From an uncultured Bacteroidota bacterium (GTDB lineage: Bacteria; Bacteroidota; Bacteroidia; UKL13-3), in NCBI GenBank assembly GCA_903888395.1, contig CAISTO010000093.1, forward strand, positions 1 through 7,089: a stretch of 7,089 nucleotides of DNA. Reading direction: 5' to 3'. The first letter of the stretch is position 1, and every line of letters begins with the position of its first letter. The notes beneath the pieces were generated by a model, which was not told the DNA's origin, ran no database searches, and worked only from the letters and a program-made list of their open reading frames with translations. Both the position numbers and the translations under genes were made by a program. Below, piece by piece: positions 1-5,499 of the stretch.

Positions 1-719
1 GTATTGCTGCTAATGAATTTGATTATAAAGACATGATTTCAAAAATGGGCAAACCTATTGATAAAAATGAATGGGGAATGTTACCTCAAACAGTGAATGC
101 GTATTACAATCCAATCAACAATGAAATTGTATTTCCCGCTGCCATTTTACAAACTCCTTTCTTTGATGAAAATGCTGATGCTGCTTTAAATTATGGTGCA
201 ATTGGTGCTGTAATTGGTCATGAAATTACCCATGGTTTTGATGACCAAGGAAGTAAATACGATGCCAACGGAAACTTAAATAGTTGGTGGACTGAAAACG
301 ACAGAAAACAATTTGATGCACGCACAAATGTGTTGGTGGAACAATTCAATAAATTTAAAGTAGCCGATAGTTTATATGTAAATGGAAAGCTAACTTTAGG
401 TGAAAACATTGCGGATATTGGTGGACTAAGCATTGCATTTGATGCATTCAAATTATACTTGAAACAAAATCCAAAAGAAAATGTAAGCAAAGATGGATTT
501 ACACCCGAACAACGCTTTTTTATTGGCTTTGCACAACTTTGGAAAAACAATGCAAGACCAGAGGCCATGCGCCAATTGGTGCTTACCGATACACATTCAC
601 CTGGTGAGTTTAGGGTAAAAGGACCTTTAAGTAATATGCCTAATTTTTATAACGCATTTGATGTAAAAGAAGGTGACGAAATGTTTATCAATAACGAAAA
701 CAGAGCTGATATTTGGTAA
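1..719 (+). CDS. M13 family zinc metallopeptidase (neprilysin/PepO-like), C-terminal part
   Basis: This is the catalytic C-terminal third of an M13 endopeptidase, which cleaves oligopeptides using one zinc ion. The frame is open from base 3 leftwards out of the window, so the Met at base 33 is internal and the true start is outside. About 238 residues are visible against the family's usual 650-700. Counting from Met-33, the substrate-binding motif NAYYNP is at 22-27 and the zinc motif HEITH at 63-67 (bases 219-233). ENIAD at 124-128 supplies the third zinc ligand (Glu124) and the Asp that orients the catalytic His. His188 and Arg194 in HSPGEFR match neprilysin His711 and Arg717. The protein ends in Trp, as M13 enzymes do, but without the Cys of the eukaryotic CxxW end. 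All catalytic residues in view are intact. Bacterial members are usually periplasmic or lipid-anchored, but the N-terminus that would show this is missing. A strong terminator follows 23 bp after the stop. Confidence 0.95.
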   Translation, partial: IAANEFDYKDMISKMGKPIDKNEWGMLPQTVNAYYNPINNEIVFPAAILQTPFFDENADAALNYGAIGAVIGHEITHGFDDQGSKYDANGNLNSWWTENDRKQFDARTNVLVEQFNKFKVADSLYVNGKLTLGENIADIGGLSIAFDAFKLYLKQNPKENVSKDGFTPEQRFFIGFAQLWKNNARPEAMRQLVLTDTHSPGEFRVKGPLSNMPNFYNAFDVKEGDEMFINNENRADIW

Positions 720-742
720 TTTTATTGAATTAATAAATTTAT

Positions 743-776
743 AAAAAAGGAGAAGTATAAAAACTTCTCCTTTTTT
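743..776 (+). terminator. Intrinsic terminator of the M13 peptidase gene
   Basis: A perfect 14-bp inverted repeat (arms 743-756 and 763-776) encloses a 6-base loop. The central part of the stem is GGAGAAGT paired with ACTTCTCC, flanked by six A and six T. The T run makes it a typical Rho-independent terminator for the upstream + strand gene. The arms are symmetric, with A's on one side and T's on the other, so it could also stop transcripts coming from the right, although no minus-strand gene lies there. Confidence 0.9.
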
Positions 777-804
777 GTTTCCCAATAATTAAGTTTTTAT
801 AAAG

Positions 805-823
805 TAATTTTGATATACTTTTG
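805..823 (+). promoter_or_regulatory. Two overlapping Bacteroidota -7 promoter elements (TAnnTTTG)
   Basis: TAATTTTG (805-812) and TACTTTTG (816-823) both match the Bacteroidota -7 consensus TAnnTTTG, and lie 30 and 19 bases before the ATG at 843. The second would give a short leader of about a dozen bases. The upstream -33 element (TTTG) is not clear: the nearest candidate for the second box is a T run at 794-798. This is the only sensible promoter for the T9SS cargo gene because a terminator separates it from the gene upstream. Which of the two boxes is used cannot be told. Confidence 0.5.
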
Positions 824-842
824 TTTAATTAATATTTAAACC

Positions 843-2480
843 ATGAAAAAATTATTTACCATTTTATTTGCATTGATATTTATTCAAAACAATCAAATCA
901 ATGCCAAACAAATCAATGCTTGCGATATGAGTTACCAATGCACTGATGTAAAAAATGTATATAAAGTAACGGTTAAAGTTTATCGAGATTGTACAGGCGA
1001 AAACCTTTGTAGTGGTTGTTCAAATGCCATACCTAACGGAAATACAAATGGATGTACATTATTAAATGCAGGATTTACAACCGCCATTGCAGGTACTGAA
1101 AATGAATTTAAAGGTGTAATTTATGGTAGTTTTAATTTATCATCTGTTACTTCCATTCCAAACGGATATGACGTGGTTCAATCACAAAATTGTAATAAAC
1201 AAAACTCAATTTGCACCAATTGTAATACCAGAACTGCCGGAACTTATAGTCCAGGAATAGAAGTATATACCTTTGAAGGATTAGTTGATTTAAATGTTGT
1301 TCCAGTTGCATGCTGCAATGTTGCACTTTCTATCAGTATCAATGGAAGAAACACTTCACTTAGCACCATAATAGCTGAAAACTTTTATACTGAATGTATT
1401 ATAAACAGATGCGTTTCAACTTGTAACTCTTCCCCTACTTTTAGTAATGATGCTTTTGCACAAGTATGCAGTGGCGTTGATTATATTTATCAAGCCTCTC
1501 CTAGTGATCCCGATGGCGATTCATTAAGTTACAAATTAGTTTCATGCATGAAAGATAGAGGCGTTCCTGTAACTTATGTTTTGCCTTATAATGGAAGTTA
1601 CCCATTACCGTATTTTGGAGCACCTAATCCAAATGCTGCTTATCCAGCTGGATTACATTTAAATCCTACAAATGGTGAAATATCTTTCAGGCCTTTGGGA
1701 AGTTTTGTAGCAAACTTAGTTTTAGAAGTTACACAATGGCAATTGATAAATGGTATTTATACAAATGTTGGCGTAATAAATAGAGATATTCAATTTCAAA
1801 CAGCCAATTGTTTGTACAACAAAATACCTTTACTTATAGCGTACAAAGATGGAATAAAACAACCTAGTTTAGCATTTTATGCGTTAGCTGGCAAACAATT
1901 TTGCATTGATATTGTAGCAAATGACCAAGAACTTTTAACCAATACTCCTCCAGTTTTAGCTGATACCACTGACTTAAAATGGAGCAATCCTGGTTCAACA
2001 GATACTACTATGTTAAACGCTACTTTTACTAGAAATTATATATTAGCAACCAGAGGAATAAATGGACCAAAAGCCGATAGTTTTAAATTCTGTTGGACAC
2101 CTCCTTTTTCAGCAATAAGAAAACAACCACATTCATTTACCGTTACCGGAACTGATCGTTTTTGTCCTATTAAAGCTTATGCAATTAGAGGAGTAAATAT
2201 TACTGTTGGACAATTCCCGTTATCAACTACTAACATAGAAAATGAAAGCTTCAGCTTGTATCCCAATCCTGCAAAAAATAGTATATTTATTAACTTGAAA
2301 AATGGATTCAATACTCCTTCAAACATTTCGATTACTGATGTTTTAGGAAAAGAAATATATCAATTGAATGCAGTAAATGCGAAATTGGAAATTGATATTA
2401 GTAAATTGATTAACGGAATTTACTTTGTAAAGTTGATAAATGAAAATGGAATATTTACTCAGAAGTTTATAAAAGAATAA
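843..2480 (+). CDS. Secreted cysteine-rich protein with C-terminal T9SS type A sorting domain
   Basis: This 545-residue protein is predicted to cross the inner membrane by Sec and the outer membrane by the type IX secretion system. The N-terminus is a signal peptide (MKK, then a hydrophobic stretch around 4-14), probably cut near Ala21. The first region (about 27-235) resembles an N-terminal module often seen in large Bacteroidota surface proteins. It has the pattern CDMSYQC then KVTVKVYRDC, and later SDPDGDSLSYKL (221-232), typical of cadherin-like Ig folds. It holds 16 of the 20 cysteines (27, 33, 50, 56, 59, 71, 117, 124, 127, 157, 158, 185, 190, 194, 209, 235), which suggests disulphides. 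Residues 236-460 look like further beta-rich Ig-type sequence with cysteines at 323, 354, 417 and 441. Residues 470-545 are the type A sorting domain: LYPNPA (472-477), DVLGKE (499-504), LINGIYFVKL (522-531) and a KFIKE end. No catalytic domain is recognisable, so a surface or adhesive role is only inferred. The ATG follows an AT-rich leader without a Shine-Dalgarno sequence. Confidence 0.9.
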   Translation: MKKLFTILFALIFIQNNQINAKQINACDMSYQCTDVKNVYKVTVKVYRDCTGENLCSGCSNAIPNGNTNGCTLLNAGFTTAIAGTENEFKGVIYGSFNLSSVTSIPNGYDVVQSQNCNKQNSICTNCNTRTAGTYSPGIEVYTFEGLVDLNVVPVACCNVALSISINGRNTSLSTIIAENFYTECIINRCVSTCNSSPTFSNDAFAQVCSGVDYIYQASPSDPDGDSLSYKLVSCMKDRGVPVTYVLPYNGSYPLPYFGAPNPNAAYPAGLHLNPTNGEISFRPLGSFVANLVLEVTQWQLINGIYTNVGVINRDIQFQTANCLYNKIPLLIAYKDGIKQPSLAFYALAGKQFCIDIVANDQELLTNTPPVLADTTDLKWSNPGSTDTTMLNATFTRNYILATRGINGPKADSFKFCWTPPFSAIRKQPHSFTVTGTDRFCPIKAYAIRGVNITVGQFPLSTTNIENESFSLYPNPAKNSIFINLKNGFNTPSNISITDVLGKEIYQLNAVNAKLEIDISKLINGIYFVKLINENGIFTQKFIKE

Positions 2481-2482
2481 TT

Positions 2483-3229
2483 TTAGAATTTAGGGCAACC
2501 TAATCTTTTACCATTTGGATTTAAATTAACATACAAGGTTAAAGCACTGTATGTATAACCATTATTTAAATATTTTGATTTTGAGGCTAAATTACCAGTG
2601 ATATAATTAGACGCACTGAGTGTAAAAGTGTTTTCAAGGTAAAGTGAAAAACTATTACTTAATCTTACCCCAATATTATAACCCAAAATACCACCCAATG
2701 CCATTTGAGCATTAGGTTTTATTAAACCTAATGAAGTAGGTTCAATTCCATTACCCACACTGCTAACAACCGTATATACTTCTGTAGCTGGATTGATTGA
2801 ATATGTTCTTGATTTGAAGGAGATTAAACTTAAACCCAATACAAGGTTATGTGTAAAGTTAAATCTGTTATTATATAAGTCAGAATTCTGATTCAAACTT
2901 CTTTGATATAAAACTGCAAATTCATTTATTTTAGCATTTAATGCCTGATGATTACTTGTTTTAAATGACCACAATTCAGTATTTAAATACCTAATACCAA
3001 TTTCGCTTTTATAATCAATTGCTTTGTGAAATTGTATATTTATTCCAAGGCTGACTTCACTTTTATTATAAGTATTGAATGATAATTTTTCATCAACTTG
3101 AGAACCACAATAGATACTTCCACCCAATCCAAGACCAATTCTCCATCCATCTGATACTTGAGATGTTGTAATTAGTGTTGAAAATATAAAAACAAAAAAT
3201 AGTTGGACTTTATATAAGTTTATTATCAC
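2483..3229 (-). CDS. Putative outer-membrane beta-barrel protein
   Basis: This 248-residue protein is probably inserted in the outer membrane; its specific function is not recognised. A hydrophobic signal peptide spans about residues 7-21 (QLFFVFIFSTLI), with likely cleavage before Gln24 in TTSQVS. The mature part is made of alternating amphipathic beta-strands with glycines and aromatics, for example around 30-42, 56-68, 125-140, 178-189, 194-207 and 226-236. It ends NGKRLGCPKF, a Cys-containing tail with a terminal Phe; terminal aromatics are common in barrels handled by the BAM complex. The start is GTG (3227-3229). No in-frame ATG lies nearby, and an in-frame stop is at 3242-3244. An ATT nine bases earlier would give an N-terminus of the usual MKK type, so the exact start is uncertain. 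The gene converges on the T9SS cargo gene with two bases between stops. It lies 98 bp after fabD, and I see no clear promoter in that gap, so co-transcription with fabD is possible. Confidence 0.75.
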   Translation of the reverse strand: MIINLYKVQLFFVFIFSTLITTSQVSDGWRIGLGLGGSIYCGSQVDEKLSFNTYNKSEVSLGINIQFHKAIDYKSEIGIRYLNTELWSFKTSNHQALNAKINEFAVLYQRSLNQNSDLYNNRFNFTHNLVLGLSLISFKSRTYSINPATEVYTVVSSVGNGIEPTSLGLIKPNAQMALGGILGYNIGVRLSNSFSLYLENTFTLSASNYITGNLASKSKYLNNGYTYSALTLYVNLNPNGKRLGCPKF

Positions 3230-3327
3230 TTTTTTAATAATTTAAAAGCAATAATAAAAATAAAAAATGTAACAAACAACTTAATTTAAAAACTCAATTG
3301 CTTTTATTTGTATATTAAAATAGTATT

Positions 3328-4209
3328 TTAAATACTTTGAGCCGAAACTTCTTTGCTAATTTTCTTTACTAATCCTTGTAAAACATTTCCTGGCCCACAT
3401 TCATAAAATGTAGTAGCACCATCATTTACCATTGCTTGAACCGACTGTGTCCATTTTACTGGTGCAGTTAATTGAGCAATTAAATTTTCTTTTATTTCAT
3501 CAACGTTTGTTACTGCTTTAGCAACATAATTTTGATAAATAGGACAAATAGGTTCATTGAATTTGGTATTCAAAATGGCCTCTGCCAATTCCTTGCGAGC
3601 AGGTTCCATCAATGGAGAATGAAAAGCACCACCAACAGAAAGCACCAAAGCACGTTTTGCCCCAGCAGCTTTCATTAACTCACAAGCTTTATTTATTCCT
3701 TCTATCGTACCAGAAATAACTAATTGTCCTGGGCAATTATAATTAGCTGCTACAACAATTTCATCACTTATCGAGGCACAAACTTCTTCTACTATTTTAT
3801 CTTCTAAACCTAAAACTGCTGCCATCGTTGATGGTTGAAGCATACATGCTTTTTGCATAGCCATAGCTCTGGCATAAACCAAACGCAAAGCATCATCAAA
3901 ATTTAAAGTTTTATTGGCTACTAAAGCCGAAAATTCTCCTAAACTATGTCCCGCAACCATATCAGGTTTAAAACTTTCGCCAATACTTAATGCCTTAATT
4001 ACAGAATGTAAAAAAACAGCAGGTTGAGTAATATTGGTTTGTTTTAAATCTTCATCTGTTCCATTAAACATTACATCAGTAATGCTAAATCCTAATATTT
4101 CATTTGCCCTTTCAAATAATATTTTTGATTCAGGATTAGATTCATATAAATCTTTTCCCATTCCAACAAACTGTGCACCTTGTCCTGGAAATATATATGC
4201 GTTTTTCAT
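3328..4209 (-). CDS. fabD: Malonyl-CoA:ACP transacylase (FabD)
   Basis: FabD moves the malonyl group from malonyl-CoA to the acyl carrier protein, supplying the extender unit for type II fatty-acid synthesis in the cytoplasm. The 293-residue length is normal for the family. The oxyanion-hole motif FPGQG is at 7-11. The nucleophile elbow GHSLGE is at 87-92, with catalytic Ser89. Arg114 (YARAMAMQ) should bind the malonyl carboxylate, and His197 (GAFHS) completes the Ser-His dyad. Gln246 in QLTAPVKW corresponds to the conserved active-site Gln near the C-terminus. ECGPGNVLQGL (270-280) is the usual C-terminal family motif. All key residues are present, so the enzyme should be active. The ATG at 4207-4209 starts directly on the canonical MKNAYIFPGQG end. 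It is second in a unit with the PTPS-like gene, 19 bp downstream of it, and probably shares its promoter. No other fatty-acid gene is in view. Confidence 0.97.
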   Translation of the reverse strand: MKNAYIFPGQGAQFVGMGKDLYESNPESKILFERANEILGFSITDVMFNGTDEDLKQTNITQPAVFLHSVIKALSIGESFKPDMVAGHSLGEFSALVANKTLNFDDALRLVYARAMAMQKACMLQPSTMAAVLGLEDKIVEEVCASISDEIVVAANYNCPGQLVISGTIEGINKACELMKAAGAKRALVLSVGGAFHSPLMEPARKELAEAILNTKFNEPICPIYQNYVAKAVTNVDEIKENLIAQLTAPVKWTQSVQAMVNDGATTFYECGPGNVLQGLVKKISKEVSAQSI

Positions 4210-4228
4210 ATTTTATCTATTTTAAAAT

Positions 4229-4654
4229 TTATTCTCCGTAATATTCTACGTAGTTATTTTCAGTTTCAACCAATTTAATATAATGTAATGTTCCGTTCTG
4301 AATTTTACTGTCCAAAATATTCCAAATTTCAACAATAATATTTTCAATGGAAGGTAAAATCCCCTTCATGAATTCCACATCTTCATTCAAATTACGGTGA
4401 TCAATTTTTTCAACAATTTCATTTTTAATCATTGTTTTTAATTGCTTCAAATCCATTACCATACCTGTTTCAGGATTGGCAATTCCTTTAATGGTTACAA
4501 ATAATTCAAAATTATGTCCGTGGTAATATTTATTGGAGCATTTTCCAAAAAAATCTTCATTCTCTTGTTCTGTCCATTTGGGATTGTATAATTTATGAGC
4601 AGCATTAAAACGCTCTCTACGAGTAATATATACTATTTTTTGCTTGTCAGCCAT
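4229..4654 (-). CDS. 6-pyruvoyl-tetrahydropterin synthase / QueD family protein
   Basis: This 141-residue enzyme belongs to the T-fold PTPS/QueD family, which acts on 7,8-dihydroneopterin triphosphate. Family members make 6-pyruvoyl-tetrahydropterin (biopterin route) or 6-carboxy-tetrahydropterin (queuosine route). The zinc ligands are His20 (FNAAHKL), His45 and His47 (YYHGHNF). Cys39 is the catalytic thiol, Asp85-His86 (DHRNLN) provide the rest of the relay, and Glu130 (VETENNYVEY) anchors the pterin. The spacing is C-x5-HGH as in animal PTPS, not C-x3-HGH as in E. coli QueD. PETGMVMDLKQL (61-72) and the YYGE end also resemble the animal enzyme. Automatic annotation would probably call it queD; by motif I favour a PTPS-like activity, but the product is not settled. 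The gene is first in a unit with fabD and has its own promoter (4679-4710). The ATG is preceded by an AT-rich leader without a Shine-Dalgarno sequence. Confidence 0.92.
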   Translation of the reverse strand: MADKQKIVYITRRERFNAAHKLYNPKWTEQENEDFFGKCSNKYYHGHNFELFVTIKGIANPETGMVMDLKQLKTMIKNEIVEKIDHRNLNEDVEFMKGILPSIENIIVEIWNILDSKIQNGTLHYIKLVETENNYVEYYGE

Positions 4655-4678
4655 TTAAACTTTTATTTAAAAACTTAG

Positions 4679-4710
4679 CAAATATAAGCTAAGAAATAAT
4701 TGATAACAAA
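4679..4710 (-). promoter_or_regulatory. Bacteroidota-type promoter for the PTPS-fabD unit
   Basis: On the minus strand, TTTG (4707-4710) is followed after 20 bases by TATATTTG (4679-4686). This matches the Bacteroidota primary sigma-factor consensus, TTTG at -33 and TAnnTTTG at -7. Transcription would start near 4672, giving a leader of about 18 bases before the PTPS ATG at 4654. A perfect 6-bp inverted repeat, CTTAGC (4674-4679) and GCTAAG (4688-4693), brackets the -7 box, which could be an operator or chance. Confidence 0.7.
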
Positions 4711-4790
4711 TTTCAAAAAATATATGAAGGAATAGCATTTAATTTTTAAATGTCAAATAACTTTTCTATCCGCATTACTTATTTGAAAAA

Positions 4791-4853
4791 TTGCTTAATA
4801 CTTATTGCCAATTATCTATTGCTTATTGCAAGTTGCCTATTGCAAATTGTAAT
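4791..4853. repeat. Tandem array of nine imperfect heptamers (TTGCnnA)
   Basis: The region keeps an exact 7-base phase for 63 bases. The units are TTGCTTA, ATACTTA, TTGCCAA, TTATCTA, TTGCTTA, TTGCAAG, TTGCCTA, TTGCAAA and TTGTAAT. Six of nine begin TTGC; on the other strand the consensus is TnnGCAA. The array sits between the stop of pdxH (4858) and the promoter of the PTPS-fabD unit, so it lies in the 3' untranslated part of the ligase-pdxH transcript. It has no spacers or dyads, so it is not a CRISPR or a terminator. The rest of the 203-bp gap holds only the promoter and AT-rich sequence. Confidence 0.8.
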
Positions 4854-4857
4854 TTCA

Positions 4858-5499
4858 CTAAGGAGCTAATCTCTCAATTTTCCATGAATTATTAGCTTGC
4901 AATTGATACAAAAAACGATCGTGTAATCTACTTGAACGACCTTGCCAAAATTCAAAACTAATGGGTTCTACAATAAATCCACCCCAATGAATTGGACGTA
5001 ATAAAGGTTCTTCTTCAAATAATGCTTCCATTTTTTTCAAACTTGCTTCCAATATTGCTCTATTGGCAATTACTTTACTTTGGGGTGAGGCATGTGCACC
5101 TATTTTACTCCCAATTGGACGGCTATTAAAGTACTTATCAGATCTTTCTTCAGCTATTTTATATGCATTTCCAACTATGCGCACTTGTCGCTGTAATTCG
5201 GGCCAAAAAAACACCAGTGAAACTTTATTATTTTCCAATAATTCTTGTCCTTTATTACTTTCGTAATTGGTAAAAAATTCAAATCCTTTGGGCTCTATTC
5301 CTTTCAGTAAAACAATACGTGCAGCGGGATAACCATTGCTTCCAATTGAAGCTAAAGTCATGGCATTTGGTTCTAATATTTCTGCTTTAATGGCCTCATC
5401 AAACCATATTTCAAATTGTACAAAAGCATTTTGATTCAAATCTTTTTCATCAAAAGTTTTTAGTAAGTAATCAGTTCTTATGTCTGCAATATTCATCAT
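4858..5499 (-). CDS. pdxH: Pyridoxamine/pyridoxine 5'-phosphate oxidase (PdxH)
   Basis: PdxH is a cytoplasmic FMN enzyme that oxidises pyridoxamine or pyridoxine 5'-phosphate with O2 to pyridoxal 5'-phosphate (PLP), in PLP synthesis and salvage. The 213 residues are full length. FMN-binding stretches are RIVLLK (61-66), FFTNYESNKG (75-84), RQVRI (104-108) and the Gln139-Ser141 segment of SPQSK. PLP-contacting residues Tyr123, Arg127 and Ser131 lie in YFNSRPIGS (123-131), with Arg191 and His193 in the C-terminal signature FEFWQGRSSRLHDR (182-195), which also supplies Trp185 and Arg195 to FMN. The protein ends in the typical ERLAP. The start is an ATG-ATG pair at 5494-5499. The first ATG shares its A with the TAA of the upstream ligase-like gene (TAATG), so translation is probably coupled and the gene transcribed from a promoter outside the window. 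The heptamer array follows the stop. Confidence 0.97.
   Translation of the reverse strand: MMNIADIRTDYLLKTFDEKDLNQNAFVQFEIWFDEAIKAEILEPNAMTLASIGSNGYPAARIVLLKGIEPKGFEFFTNYESNKGQELLENNKVSLVFFWPELQRQVRIVGNAYKIAEERSDKYFNSRPIGSKIGAHASPQSKVIANRAILEASLKKMEALFEEEPLLRPIHWGGFIVEPISFEFWQGRSSRLHDRFLYQLQANNSWKIERLAP

Noticed and set aside
218..568. Minus-strand open frame of 116 codons inside the M13 peptidase gene
   Set aside because: It is antisense to the conserved zinc-binding region, its translation shows no recognisable domain, and it has no promoter or ribosome-binding context.
747..754. AAGGAGAA resembling a Shine-Dalgarno sequence
   Set aside because: It is one arm of the perfect terminator stem, lies about 90 bases before the next ATG, and Bacteroidota genes seldom use such sites.
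843..923. Lipoprotein signal peptide ending at Cys27 of the T9SS cargo protein
   Set aside because: INAC has Asn at the -2 position and lies about ten residues past the hydrophobic core, and Cys27 fits the conserved cysteine pattern of the mature domain. Ordinary signal peptidase I cleavage is more likely.
3311..3336. AT-rich imperfect dyad overlapping the fabD stop codon
   Set aside because: The arms have mismatches, contain almost no G/C pairs and overlap coding sequence; such dyads are expected by chance in this composition.
4034..4225. Plus-strand open frame of 63 codons opposite the fabD N-terminus
   Set aside because: It lies fully across the conserved FPGQG-encoding end of fabD and the fabD-PTPS gap; composition is that of an antisense shadow.
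4736..4752. Palindrome CATTTAA-TTT-TTAAATG as a pdxH terminator
   Set aside because: The stem is 7 bp and almost all A/T, the loop is 3 bases, and no T run follows on the minus strand. It is too weak to call in such AT-rich sequence.
4791..4853. Heptamer array as a CRISPR or an attachment site
   Set aside because: Units are contiguous with no spacers, there are no cas genes, integrase or tRNA nearby, and the 7-base unit is far shorter than a CRISPR repeat.
5063..5266. Plus-strand open frame of 67 codons inside pdxH
   Set aside because: Antisense to the conserved FMN- and PLP-binding segments of pdxH, with no supporting features.
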